The position numbers and the translations under genes were made by a program. This document shows, in pieces, positions 44,037 through 53,411 of a stretch of 64,000 bases of DNA; position 1 is the stretch's first letter, and each line of letters begins with the position of its first letter. This stretch comes from Panacagrimonas sp041603235 (lineage in GTDB: Bacteria; Pseudomonadota; Gammaproteobacteria; Nevskiales; Nevskiaceae): NCBI GenBank assembly GCA_041603235.1, contig JBFIES010000006.1:62001-126000 (forward strand), read 5' to 3'. The notes under the pieces were generated by a model, which was not told the origin of the DNA, made no database searches, and saw nothing but the letters and a program-made list of their open reading frames with translations.

Positions 44037-46460
44037 ATGAACGACGAAACCACGCAAAACGAAGACGCCATCCAGGGTTCTTACGATTCTTCCTCGATCC
44101 GTGTCCTTAAAGGCCTGGAAGCAGTGCGACAGCGCCCCGGTATGTACATCGGGGATACCGATGACGGCACTGGCCTGCACCACATGGTGTTTGAAGTCGT
44201 CGATAACGCTATTGATGAGGCACTGGCAGGCTGGTGCAGCGAGATTCAGGTCATTCTGCACGACGACAACTCAGTCAGCGTGCAGGACAACGGTCGAGGT
44301 ATCCCCACGGATATCCACAAGGAAGAAGGGCGTTCTGCGGCCGAAGTCATCATGACCATATTGCACGCTGGCGGTAAGTTTGGCGGCAGTGGGTACAAAG
44401 TTAGCGGTGGTTTGCACGGAGTTGGCGTTTCTGTGGTGAATGCGCTTTCCGACAAGCTGCTGTTGGATATACACAGGGATGGGCAGCACCACCATCAGGA
44501 ATATCACATGGGTGAGCCCCAGGCGCCGCTCGCCGTGGTTGGCCCGACGGAAAAGCGTGGAACGATGGTCCGATTCCATCCAAGCCCCACGGTCTTTACC
44601 AATCTCGACTTCCATTACGACATTCTGGCCAAGCGTCTCCGAGAGCTGTCTTTCCTGAACTCCGGGGTTCGCATCGTTCTCAAGGAAGAATCAAGCGATC
44701 GAGAGGACGTCTTTGAATACAAAGGCGGCATTCAGGCGTTTGTCGAGTATCTGAACAAGGCCAAGACCACCATCCACAGCAACATCCTGAGCATCAAGAC
44801 GGAACAGGACGGGGTGGTCGTGGAGGCTGCCTTGCAGTGGAGCGATACCTACACTGAGAACGTGTTTGTATATACCAACAACATTCCCCAGAAGGACGGC
44901 GGCACCCATTTAACGGGCTTTCGCAACGCTCTGACCCGTGTGATGAACGATTTTCTGGAATCGGAAGGCATTTCCAAGCGAGAAAAGATCAATCCGGTGG
45001 GCGACGATGCCCGTGAGGGCTTGACGGCGGTCTTGTCGGTGAAGGTGCGAGATCCGAAGTTCTCCAGCCAGACCAAGGAAAAGCTCGTCTCCTCTGAGGT
45101 CACACCGGTGGTATCCGGTGTTGTAGGCGACAAACTCAAGGAATTCCTGCTGGAGAATCCACGGGAAGCCAAGCTGATCGCGGCCAAAGTGACTGAGGCG
45201 GCAAGGGCGCGTGAGGCGGCAAGAAAGGCGCGGGACCTAAATCGGCGCAAGAGCGTGCTCGATATCGCTGGCCTGCCGGGTAAGTTGGCAGACTGCCAGG
45301 AGAAAGATCCGAGTAAGTCCGAAATCTTCCTGGTTGAGGGTGATTCTGCAGGCGGATCAGCCAAACAGGGTAGAGACCGGCACTTTCAGGCCATTCTGCC
45401 CCTCAAGGGCAAGATCCTGAATGTTGAGCGCGCCAGACTGGAGAAAATGTTGTCCTCAGCAGAAGTGGGGACCCTGATCACTGCTTTGGGCTGCGGCATC
45501 GGTAAGGAAGATTTCAAGGTCGAAAAGCTGCGCTATCACCGCATCATCATCATGACTGACGCCGACGTGGACGGCGCTCACATCCGGACCTTGTTGCTGA
45601 CCTTCTTCTATCGGCACATGTTTGCCCTGATCGAGAATGGCTACGTCTACATTGCCCAGCCACCGCTCTACAAAGTGAAGTCTGGCAAGCAGGAAGCCTA
45701 TGTGAAGGACGATCATGAACTGTCCGAATGGCTGCTCAAGTCGGCGATGAATAACGTCCAGCTAATCCCGGCCAGTGGCCAGGAAGCGTTGCCGACCGAA
45801 AGTCTGGCTGAAATGGTTCGCCAGCAGACCGCGGTTCTTGAGAGCATTCAGCGTCTGAGCCGCCGTTATGATCGGAAACTGCTGGAAACGCTGTTTGCCG
45901 TAGGGCCTGTTCCCGCTACTGAAGAGGCGCTTTCCTCTTGGGGAGAAAATATCGGTAAGATATTGAATATTAACGATAAAATGGGCTTTTACGAAGTCCA
46001 GACAGCGCTGCAGGGAGGATCTCCGAGCGTGCGAATCACGCGTCGTCTGCACGGCGCGGTCCAGACTATTGAACTCAACCCTGATTTCTTCACCTCACAG
46101 GACTATCAGCGCATGGCCAAGCTGCGCGCGGCAAGCGAATCACTGATGGGAGAGGGAGCTGAAATCCGTCGTGGCGAGAAAGTGCAGGCTGTTGAGAGTT
46201 TCGACCAAGCTTATGACTGGATTCAGGCAGAGGCACGTCGCGGCCTGGGCATTCAGCGTTACAAAGGTCTGGGCGAGATGAATCCGGAGCAGCTCTTCAC
46301 CACGACACTGGATCCAGAAAACCGCCGACTGGTGCGCGTGATGGTGGAGGACGCCGTGGCTGCAGATCAGATGTTCACCACCTTGATGGGAGAACAAGTC
46401 GAGCCACGCCGCGAATTCATTGAGAAGCACGCCTTGCAGGTTGGCAATCTCGATATCTGA
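44037..46460 (+). CDS. gyrB: DNA gyrase subunit B
   Basis: An 807-residue GyrB, the ATPase subunit of DNA gyrase. GHKL ATPase motifs are EVVDNAIDEALAG, DNGRGIPTD and GGLHGVGVSVVNALS; the transducer follows, then the TOPRIM domain with EGDSAGGSAKQGRDR and DADVDGAHIRTLLLTFFYR, and the C-terminal RYKGLGEMNPEQLFTTTLDPE. Length is close to E. coli (804). It ends the dnaA-dnaN-recF-gyrB series, 19 bases after recF. Confidence 0.98.
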   Translation: MNDETTQNEDAIQGSYDSSSIRVLKGLEAVRQRPGMYIGDTDDGTGLHHMVFEVVDNAIDEALAGWCSEIQVILHDDNSVSVQDNGRGIPTDIHKEEGRSAAEVIMTILHAGGKFGGSGYKVSGGLHGVGVSVVNALSDKLLLDIHRDGQHHHQEYHMGEPQAPLAVVGPTEKRGTMVRFHPSPTVFTNLDFHYDILAKRLRELSFLNSGVRIVLKEESSDREDVFEYKGGIQAFVEYLNKAKTTIHSNILSIKTEQDGVVVEAALQWSDTYTENVFVYTNNIPQKDGGTHLTGFRNALTRVMNDFLESEGISKREKINPVGDDAREGLTAVLSVKVRDPKFSSQTKEKLVSSEVTPVVSGVVGDKLKEFLLENPREAKLIAAKVTEAARAREAARKARDLNRRKSVLDIAGLPGKLADCQEKDPSKSEIFLVEGDSAGGSAKQGRDRHFQAILPLKGKILNVERARLEKMLSSAEVGTLITALGCGIGKEDFKVEKLRYHRIIIMTDADVDGAHIRTLLLTFFYRHMFALIENGYVYIAQPPLYKVKSGKQEAYVKDDHELSEWLLKSAMNNVQLIPASGQEALPTESLAEMVRQQTAVLESIQRLSRRYDRKLLETLFAVGPVPATEEALSSWGENIGKILNINDKMGFYEVQTALQGGSPSVRITRRLHGAVQTIELNPDFFTSQDYQRMAKLRAASESLMGEGAEIRRGEKVQAVESFDQAYDWIQAEARRGLGIQRYKGLGEMNPEQLFTTTLDPENRRLVRVMVEDAVAADQMFTTLMGEQVEPRREFIEKHALQVGNLDI

Positions 46461-46487
46461 CGGCTGGTATCGGATAAAAGGGATTCA

Positions 46488-46543
46488 ATCGCCTCGGTGG
46501 AAAAGCCCTACCGCCGAGGCGATGCTAAAGCACGCCTTTAGCA
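46488..46543 (+). terminator. Paired hairpins after gyrB
   Basis: Two inverted repeats follow the gyrB stop: ATCGCCTCGG / CCGAGGCGAT (46488-46523, 10 bp, 16-base loop) and TGCTAAAG / CTTTAGCA (46523-46543, 8 bp). Neither has a T tail. The second overlaps the last codons of the convergent small gene, so it may end gyrB transcription or be only partly functional. Confidence 0.45.
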
Positions 46544-46816
46544 GGGAAAGGAAACAGAAAAACAGTAACCCGCTGTCGTTCCATACTGGCAGGAGTACAG
46601 CTTGCTGGTACCAAAGCCCTGAGATTGCGCAGTGCGCATGAACTGATGGCCCTTCTCTTCAAGAATGAAGACGCCCACTTCGTCCGAGCAAAGCTTTGAA
46701 GAGACGGTAACAAGCTGGGTTGACCGCGTCTCCTCTGTGCGATCAAGCGCGACGGCAGTCGTGGCCAGCAGGTATAAAACACTCGCCGTGAAGGTGGCCT
46801 TTAGTTGAGCTTGCAT
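46538..46816 (-). CDS. Small secreted protein, unknown
   Basis: A 92-residue protein with a predicted signal peptide (ATFTASVLYLLATTAVA, cleavage near ALD). The mature part has four Cys, the last as the very C-terminal residue, and could form two disulfides (SKLCSDEV, LYSCQYG, AGYCFSVSFPC). It begins with a good ribosome-binding site (GGGAGA). It resembles no family I know; the aromatic and Cys-rich C-terminus suggests a periplasmic or exported role. Convergent with gyrB and divergent from the RND operon. Confidence 0.6.
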   Translation of the reverse strand: MQAQLKATFTASVLYLLATTAVALDRTEETRSTQLVTVSSKLCSDEVGVFILEEKGHQFMRTAQSQGFGTSKLYSCQYGTTAGYCFSVSFPC

Positions 46817-46962
46817 GTTGTCTCTCCCATTCGCTGAAACAGGGTTCAACATTAATCCTGTGCGGGAGTCAGAAACACCGGGACCAAGCCTGCCTCTGAG
46901 ACCTGGCGCACGCGAGCAGGCTGAAATCGATCAATCGATAGCCGCCCGGCTCAATAGGACGC

Positions 46963-49608
46963 ATGCATTTGCTTGCGGCAAACCATGCGACTGACAAGCC
47001 GGACTGGGATACTGGCACCGTGAAACAGCAAGCTCAGACCTACTTTCGAAAGTTGCTCGAATCCTGGAGTCGCTTCGTCTGCGCTCACGCAAGGTTTGTT
47101 GTCCTCAGTTATGCCGTCCTTGCTCTCATGTCAGCCTACGCCGCTGTGACGCGACTCAGCGTGGATACCGACACCTCAGGCATGTTGTCTCCCGATCTGC
47201 ACTGGCGACTTACCGAGGAGCAAATCAAAGCGGCATTCCCCGATCAAGACTGGCGAATCATTGTTGTCGTTGATTCAGTGCACCCGGAACAAGCCGAGCG
47301 AAGTATCGGAAGTATCGAGCAAGCGGTACGCAAGAGGCCCGATCTCTTCAGGCATTATGAAACGCCTTTTAGTAGCGGCTTCTTCAAACGCAATGGACTG
47401 CTCTATTTGAGTCTTGAAGAACTCGAGGCGCTGTCTCACGAACTTGAATCAGCGCAGGCATTGTTGGGGCGACTCTCCAGACAGACAAATCTCGCCACAC
47501 TATTTGATCTTCTCTCGCAGTCCCTTAACCGTCATGAGCAAGCTGCTTCAGAACGATTACCGCAACTGTTAGACAACATTGCACGGGCCATCTCGCCAAA
47601 CAATGCGCAAACACTGTCGTGGAATGCCTTACTCGCAAACAAGAGCGATGAAACATCGACACCTCGTGTCGTACTGATTCAAGTCCAGAATCAAAATACT
47701 GAGGGAATCGCTGTTGAATACCTGCGCAATGCCATCGCCACGCTACCGGATGAACAGGCTCGCCGCATCGCGCTGACTGGAGAGGCTCCGTTGTGGATCG
47801 ACCAACTCGGTGCGGCGCGACAAGGCGCTGTGATCTCTGCTGTGCTAGCCCTGCTGATGGGCGTGACGCTGTTATTCATAGGACTGCGATCAGTCCATCT
47901 TGTTATGGCCTGCCTCATCAGCCTGGTCACCGGACTCATTCTTACTGCAGGCTTTGCGAGCCTCAGCATCGATCGCCTCAACATGATCTCCGTGGCATTT
48001 GCCACGCTCTATATCGGTATCGCAATCGACTATGGTGTGCACCTGAGCATGCGTTATCGAGAACTACTCTCGGACGGACTCGACCACCACCAGGCACTGG
48101 TAGAAGCGGCCAGCGGCATTGGACCGGCACTGGGCCTGTGCGCATGCACCAGCCTTGCAGCGTTCATGGCCTTTATTCCAACGGATTATCCGGGCATATC
48201 GGAATTAGGCTGGATCAGCGGCGGCGGAATCCTCATCGGACTATTACTCAGTTTGAGTTTGCTCCCAGCACTCATTCACCTTATGCGACCACGCCTGCGA
48301 AGCCACGCGACAAATTCGCTTAATCCAATGCTCGAGCGCCTGGCAAACCTCCCTCACCGACACCCTGGAAAAGTCATCAGTGTCGCGATCTTGCTCTCCC
48401 TGCTCGCCATTCCCCTCGCATTGCAATTGCAGTTTGATCACAACCCGATGCATCTAAATCCGCCAGAGTCCGAATCAATGCGGGCATATGAGCGCATCCT
48501 GTCCCAGCGAACATCGCCAATGAAGGTATCCGCTATAGCTGAGAATCAGCAGCAACTGCAGTCCTTGCGACTTCAATTCTCAAAACTCAATGAGGTTGAA
48601 AGCCTCATGAGTCTCGAGGACTGGGTGCCAGCAGCCCAAGCCGAGAAAATGGAATTGATTGAAGCGCTGAGCTGGAGCTTGGCTTTGCCAGACCAAACGA
48701 CTCTTTCAACTTCTGATCCAGAGCGAAATCGGCAGGCCGTGCAAAAGCTGCTTCGCGCATCCTCCATGCATTTCGACAACGAAGTACTGCGCAAGGCAGC
48801 CCACAATCTAAACGAGAAGTTGATCGTATACGCGCAAGCTGACATCGAAGAACTGAAGGTTCTACAACACATCTTGCTGGGAGAGTTTCCCGCTACCGCA
48901 ACGCAACTTCGTCTAGCACTGAACGCTCAGCCTTTCGATCTTGAGGACTTGCCAGAAAACCTTGTAAGGCAATGGAAAAACCATGCGGGTCAATACCGCA
49001 TCGAGATCACGCCAGCCGAACCACTTGGCAATGACAAATCCCTCATTGAATTTGTCGATGCCCTGAACACGGTATCGCAAAGAATCAGTGGACCACCTGT
49101 GGCATTCGTCGGAGCCGCGCGCAGTGTGAAGACTGCATTCGCCGAGGCGTTCACACTGGCAGCGATACTCATCTTCGCACTCCTGCTTCTGGTGCTGCGC
49201 AACCTGGCTGACACGCTCAGAGCACTAGCGCCATTGATGCTCGGGACAATTTTGTTGCTCGCATGCATGGTCCTGCTCGGCATACCCATGAACTTTGCCA
49301 ACGTCATCGCTCTTCCTTTGCTGTTAGGCATGGGCGTGGATATTGGTTTGCTGATGCTTTGGCGCGCGCGACTCCGACCGAGCCTTGAAGAGAATCCCTT
49401 GCTGTCGGCCACCGGTCATGCCGTACTGATCTCAGTGCTGGCAACGCTTGCCAGCTTTGCGTCCCTGAGCACCTCGGCAGATCGCGGCATGATCAGCATC
49501 GGAATCCTGCTGAGTCTTGGTTTGGGTATTCATTTGATGACGACCATATTGTTGCTGCCAGCGCTTCTGCCCAAGATGCCCGGAAGACTTTCCGGAACAA
49601 GCGCATGA
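46963..49608 (+). CDS. HpnN-like RND/MMPL transporter
   Basis: An 881-residue RND-superfamily protein with two MMPL/SSD-like halves. The first transmembrane helix is at about residues 46-63; the first periplasmic domain carries RNGLLYLSLEELEALSHELESAQALLGRLSRQTNL, which strongly recalls the hopanoid-associated HpnN. Membrane clusters lie near 285-430 and 755-870 (FATLYIGIAIDYGVHLSMRYREL and LPLLLGMGVDIGLLMLWRARL are the RND charged helices). HpnN moves hopanoids to the outer membrane in known systems. No hopanoid biosynthesis gene is in the window, so the cargo may be another lipid. It overlaps the next gene by four bases. Confidence 0.82.
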   Translation: MHLLAANHATDKPDWDTGTVKQQAQTYFRKLLESWSRFVCAHARFVVLSYAVLALMSAYAAVTRLSVDTDTSGMLSPDLHWRLTEEQIKAAFPDQDWRIIVVVDSVHPEQAERSIGSIEQAVRKRPDLFRHYETPFSSGFFKRNGLLYLSLEELEALSHELESAQALLGRLSRQTNLATLFDLLSQSLNRHEQAASERLPQLLDNIARAISPNNAQTLSWNALLANKSDETSTPRVVLIQVQNQNTEGIAVEYLRNAIATLPDEQARRIALTGEAPLWIDQLGAARQGAVISAVLALLMGVTLLFIGLRSVHLVMACLISLVTGLILTAGFASLSIDRLNMISVAFATLYIGIAIDYGVHLSMRYRELLSDGLDHHQALVEAASGIGPALGLCACTSLAAFMAFIPTDYPGISELGWISGGGILIGLLLSLSLLPALIHLMRPRLRSHATNSLNPMLERLANLPHRHPGKVISVAILLSLLAIPLALQLQFDHNPMHLNPPESESMRAYERILSQRTSPMKVSAIAENQQQLQSLRLQFSKLNEVESLMSLEDWVPAAQAEKMELIEALSWSLALPDQTTLSTSDPERNRQAVQKLLRASSMHFDNEVLRKAAHNLNEKLIVYAQADIEELKVLQHILLGEFPATATQLRLALNAQPFDLEDLPENLVRQWKNHAGQYRIEITPAEPLGNDKSLIEFVDALNTVSQRISGPPVAFVGAARSVKTAFAEAFTLAAILIFALLLLVLRNLADTLRALAPLMLGTILLLACMVLLGIPMNFANVIALPLLLGMGVDIGLLMLWRARLRPSLEENPLLSATGHAVLISVLATLASFASLSTSADRGMISIGILLSLGLGIHLMTTILLLPALLPKMPGRLSGTSA

Positions 49609-50234
49609 AAAACCTCCTTCCTAAACTTCTTCTGCTCAGCATCTGCACCATGTTGCTCGCTTCGCTCACCTCCGCTGCGCCTGAAAGGTCCAGCTTGCCC
49701 ACGGAAAAATTGCACCTGCTTCTTTTGGAGAACATGAAGCAAGGCCAACATCAGCTTTGTCCTGAGCGCCTTGAAAAACTACTGCCCTTGCTAGGGCAAA
49801 CGTTTGATATTGAATTCATCGCTAGACAGGTTTTGCGTCAATCTTGGAACACCATGACGCGGGAACATCAATCACAATTCATCGCCCTCCTGGAACAGCA
49901 GGTCGCGCTGAGTTATGCGCAGAATTTTGACGCTTACGCAGGTGAATCCTTTATCCACGAATCATTTGTGGCCGAAGACGAAACGCAGATCGCGAAACAT
50001 CTGGTGATTTTTCAACGGCCGGATAAAGCCTCCCTGCAATTTGAATATGTGTTGCGCTCTCAACAGGACAGCTGGCGCATTGCCAACATCGTGGTTGACG
50101 GTGTGAGCGATCTAGCGCTTCGTTCGGCGCAGTACCGAACAGCGATTCGCGATGGCGGCGTCACACATCTTCTTGACACCCTTACCGACAAGGTCGAACA
50201 AGCGCACAAGAAATGCGAGGAGCCTTTGCCTTGA
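49605..50234 (+). CDS. MlaC/HpnM-like periplasmic lipid carrier
   Basis: A 209-residue exported protein of the MlaC/Ttg2D/HpnM family, with signal peptide (LLLLSICTMLLASLTSAAP). The family fold is seen in DIEFIARQVLRQSWNTMTREHQSQFIALLEQQ and FEYVLRSQQDSWRIANIVVDGVS. MlaC carries phospholipids across the periplasm; HpnM has been linked to hopanoid traffic. Encoded in an ATGA overlap with the HpnN-like gene and a one-base overlap with the TonB receptor, so the three proteins are probably made together. Confidence 0.88.
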   Translation: MKNLLPKLLLLSICTMLLASLTSAAPERSSLPTEKLHLLLLENMKQGQHQLCPERLEKLLPLLGQTFDIEFIARQVLRQSWNTMTREHQSQFIALLEQQVALSYAQNFDAYAGESFIHESFVAEDETQIAKHLVIFQRPDKASLQFEYVLRSQQDSWRIANIVVDGVSDLALRSAQYRTAIRDGGVTHLLDTLTDKVEQAHKKCEEPLP

Positions 50235-52612
50235 TGAGGCTCAGATTTCCCCCGCTGCTCCTGATCGCAATTTGTAGCTTCAGCACAGCCTTGCAGGCCG
50301 ATGTACCGGACGAAGAATTACCTACGATTGTTGTCACTGCTCAGAAGGTGACGCAATCCCAGGAACAGGTAGCTGCATCGATCAGCGTGGTCGACGAGGC
50401 CGTGTTTCGCGTCAATGCATCAAAGTCATTCAGTGATCTCCAAGACTTCACACCAAACCTGAGCATGTCGCTCTCAGGTAGTGCAGGAACATTCGGAATT
50501 CGCGGGCTGACGACACCCGATACCAACACGGCGTTTGACCCCAGTGTTGCGACCATCGTTGACGGTGTTTCCTATGGGCGCTCCAACTTCCTGATCGGCT
50601 TTTTCAACGACATCGATCACATAGAAGTCTTGCGCGGACCGCAGGGGACGCTAACAGGAAAGAATGCGACGGCCGGATTACTGAATCTGGTCACCCGCGC
50701 GCCAGAAGCGGGTCATGCTGTGAGTGCGGAGTTTCTGTTCCAGAGCATTGGCGATGTTTCTCTGCGACCCGTCGCCAATTTCGCATTGGGCGACTCTGCG
50801 GCTATTCGAATATCAGGCATCTATGACGCTGGAAACGGCTCCCGCTTGAAGAATCCGTTTCTCGATCGGGATGAAGACAACACCGAGCAATCGAGTACGC
50901 GGTTGCGATTCAGATACCTGGCAGGCGATACGCTCACCATTGATCTGGGTGCGTTTCACTCGCAGCAAAACGCCAACTTCAACATTTTTCAGCTGACCCA
51001 TGCCACTCCGGAAATGCTGGCGGCGGCGCGCACGTACGATGCAACCGCAGAAGCGCGCTTCGACGATCAGACCTCGGCTAATTTCCCAAGTAAGGAAGAT
51101 GTACGTTTCGCTGGAACGAGCCTGACCTTGGAATGGCAGCCGCCTACCTTCTTGCAACTGCTCGACCCCCTGATTACATCCGTATCAGCCTGGGCGCGTG
51201 CCACAACTGAGCATCGCGATTTCGACGCGGACTTCACCGCCATTCCCTTCATCACCGACCGTCTTGCAGAACCCTCGGTGTTTCAGCAGTTCAGCGAAGA
51301 ACTGCGCCTTGCAGCCACCGCGCCAGATCTCTTTGGATGGGGACACGGAATGCAGTTCGTGACCGGCCTCTACGTTTACGATTCAAGCTTCAGCACTTCC
51401 GATATTTTCTCTCTCGAAGATCTGGGTGGTGCGTTCACCTATATCACCGCAGCCAATGCGGGCTTGATGAGCAGCGGTAGTCCGATCAATGCGGGCGGCA
51501 TAGCTGGCGCATTGGGCCCGGGGCTCAGTGAGTTGCTGACGCTGCTCAATCCAGTTACCAGCCCACTGATCGGTGAAACGCAATCTGCCAGTGTGACGCT
51601 GGATCAGACCGTGCAATCGATCGCCTACTTCGGTCAGTTTGAGCATCTGATCTTCGAAGACTGGGCAATCATTGGCGGATTGCGTTACGGCGTAGAGCGC
51701 AAAAAGGCGCGTGCCACCAGCACAGCACAAGGCGTGCTGGTGCCATTGATTGCAGATCAATCCGACCACGACACGCGCCTGTCACGCATCGAGCACGATC
51801 TTTCTCCCAAGGCCGGGTTCAAGTGGATACCCAGCGCAGATGTGCAGATGTATGCCACCTGGGGGCGGGCATACAAGAGTGGCGGGTTCAACGCCTTGCC
51901 CCTGAACGATCGCAACATCGAGTACGGTCGCGAGCTCGCTACCGGTTACGAGGTGGGCAGCAAATTTTCCGGAGAACTTCTGGACTCGCCATATCGCGCT
52001 TCCCTGGCTGTGTTTTCTACCGATTATGAAGACCTGCAGGTCTCGACCTTCCTCGGCGGCAGCTTTGTCATTCTCAATGCTGCCGAAGTGCGAACGCAGG
52101 GTTTCGAGTGGGAGATGCAGTGGCTACCACCGATTCAAGATATGAGTCTCCAGGCTTCGGTGGGTTACGCCCGGGCGCGGTATCTGCGTTATCCCAACGC
52201 GCCCAATCGATCCGATGCCGAAGCACCGTCGCAGGATTTGCGCGGACAGCCACTCGCGTTTGCACCTCTGTGGACCGCCAACTTTGTCCCTGCGTATAGC
52301 CCCTACCTGAGCGAGCTTTTCGATGTGATGTTCTCGCTCAATCTGAGTTTCAAGGACGAGCGCTTCACGGATCTGGACAATGATCCGCGCAAACTTCAAT
52401 CCGCCACCACCACGGTGGACCTGCGCGCGGCTCTGAGCGACCCACAGCAGGCCTGGCAATTGAACCTGGTAGCGCACAACCTGACCGGCGAAAAAATTTC
52501 CGATCAATCCATCAGCCAGCCGCTAGCCCCGGGAAACTTTGTTGCAACGCGAACCGACTATGGTCGTTACTGGTCCCTATCCTTGTCCTACCATTTTCAC
52601 GCGGGACAATAG
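50234..52612 (+). CDS. TonB-dependent outer-membrane receptor
   Basis: A 792-residue TonB-dependent receptor. Signal peptide (PPLLLIAICSFSTALQA), TonB box ELPTIVVTAQK, plug domain (about 45-160, FGIRGLTTPDTN, VDGVSYGRS and IDHIEVLRGPQGTLTGKNATAGLLNLVTR) and a 22-strand beta-barrel to the end (YWSLSLSYHFHAGQ). Such receptors import large or scarce substrates with proton-motive energy. It is the third gene of the HpnN-MlaC operon, so a lipid or sterol-like substrate is more likely than a siderophore (inference). The C-terminus extends four residues past the usual terminal Phe. Confidence 0.9.
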   Translation: MRLRFPPLLLIAICSFSTALQADVPDEELPTIVVTAQKVTQSQEQVAASISVVDEAVFRVNASKSFSDLQDFTPNLSMSLSGSAGTFGIRGLTTPDTNTAFDPSVATIVDGVSYGRSNFLIGFFNDIDHIEVLRGPQGTLTGKNATAGLLNLVTRAPEAGHAVSAEFLFQSIGDVSLRPVANFALGDSAAIRISGIYDAGNGSRLKNPFLDRDEDNTEQSSTRLRFRYLAGDTLTIDLGAFHSQQNANFNIFQLTHATPEMLAAARTYDATAEARFDDQTSANFPSKEDVRFAGTSLTLEWQPPTFLQLLDPLITSVSAWARATTEHRDFDADFTAIPFITDRLAEPSVFQQFSEELRLAATAPDLFGWGHGMQFVTGLYVYDSSFSTSDIFSLEDLGGAFTYITAANAGLMSSGSPINAGGIAGALGPGLSELLTLLNPVTSPLIGETQSASVTLDQTVQSIAYFGQFEHLIFEDWAIIGGLRYGVERKKARATSTAQGVLVPLIADQSDHDTRLSRIEHDLSPKAGFKWIPSADVQMYATWGRAYKSGGFNALPLNDRNIEYGRELATGYEVGSKFSGELLDSPYRASLAVFSTDYEDLQVSTFLGGSFVILNAAEVRTQGFEWEMQWLPPIQDMSLQASVGYARARYLRYPNAPNRSDAEAPSQDLRGQPLAFAPLWTANFVPAYSPYLSELFDVMFSLNLSFKDERFTDLDNDPRKLQSATTTVDLRAALSDPQQAWQLNLVAHNLTGEKISDQSISQPLAPGNFVATRTDYGRYWSLSLSYHFHAGQ

Positions 52613-52705
52613 AGCCCCGACGCTTGGCCCCGACTGGCGACATGGCGCATCATCGGGTCCTTGCTGCAATACAGGCAGCAACCCTTTTCTGACTCTGAGA
52701 ACAAC

Positions 52706-53224
52706 ATGACTACACGATGGATGATGGGCCTTGCGGCCTCCGGACTGATGGGCTTCAACGTTGCCATGGCGGAATCCGAGCCACTGAGTCGCGAGTCCCT
52801 GGCACGATGTGCATCGCAGGTGCAGACCCTCCGGGATGAATCCACCCGCCTCACCCGAGAAAGTACGGCTCTGGACCGACGGCGTGAAGGCATCGAAGAG
52901 CGCAGTGCGCAGCTCAGGCTGGAAAGAGACAATCCCGTGCAGGACGATCTCGAAGCCGGCCTTGATTTCCGGCAGCGCCAGATTGAGCATAAGGCGCAGA
53001 CGGTTGCGTTCAACGCCGATATCCAGACCCTGCGCGATCAGATCACCGCACTCAATGCGCTCAAGTTTGATTACGAGCAGCGCTGCGCCAAGCGAGCGTA
53101 TCGCCGCGCGGATCTGGAATCCCTGTCGTCCGAAGATCAGTCCGCTATGCGCGAGGGCCTTGGAGACGTCAAGGTGCCCTACATTGATCCGGCATCGACG
53201 CCGCCACCGCAATCCCAGCCCTGA
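52706..53224 (+). CDS. Exported coiled-coil protein, unknown
   Basis: A 172-residue protein with a signal peptide (MMGLAASGLMGFNVAMA) and a long heptad-like, highly charged helical middle (residues about 35-125; SQVQTLRDESTRLTRESTALDRRREGIEERSAQLRL) containing two Cys. The C-terminus is Pro-rich. It is probably a periplasmic coiled coil; no named family recognised. It is transcribed in the same direction as the TonB receptor but 93 bases away and ahead of fbpABC. Confidence 0.6.
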   Translation: MTTRWMMGLAASGLMGFNVAMAESEPLSRESLARCASQVQTLRDESTRLTRESTALDRRREGIEERSAQLRLERDNPVQDDLEAGLDFRQRQIEHKAQTVAFNADIQTLRDQITALNALKFDYEQRCAKRAYRRADLESLSSEDQSAMREGLGDVKVPYIDPASTPPPQSQP

Positions 53225-53377
53225 GAGAACGCGCCGCGCTGACTGCGAGCCACTGGTATATCGGCGAAGTGATGACTCAGCGCGCTCGCGCTATGGCGCG
53301 GTGGCAGATTCCGCTTGATGCGAGCCTACCGGGGAAGACTTCACGCGAGTGAGGCTTTCCTCGTGACCCAAGCGCGC

Positions 53378-53398
53378 TATAATTGCGAACTATTCTCA
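53378..53398 (+). promoter_or_regulatory. fbpA promoter -10 with overlapping Fur-like box
   Basis: TATAAT at 53378-53383 is a perfect -10 element 29 bases before the fbpA start codon (-35 is poor). Directly after it TGCGAACTATTCTCA (53384-53398) matches the 7-1-7 Fur box TGATAATnATTATCA at 10 of 14 positions. Fur bound there would block transcription at the start site, fitting iron control of fbpABC. Confidence 0.65.
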
Positions 53399-53411
53399 TT
53401 TACGAGCTCCC

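Noticed and set aside
46963..50234. Hopanoid biosynthesis cluster
   Set aside because: Only transport-type HpnN/HpnM relatives are present; no squalene-hopene cyclase or other hpn biosynthesis gene was found.
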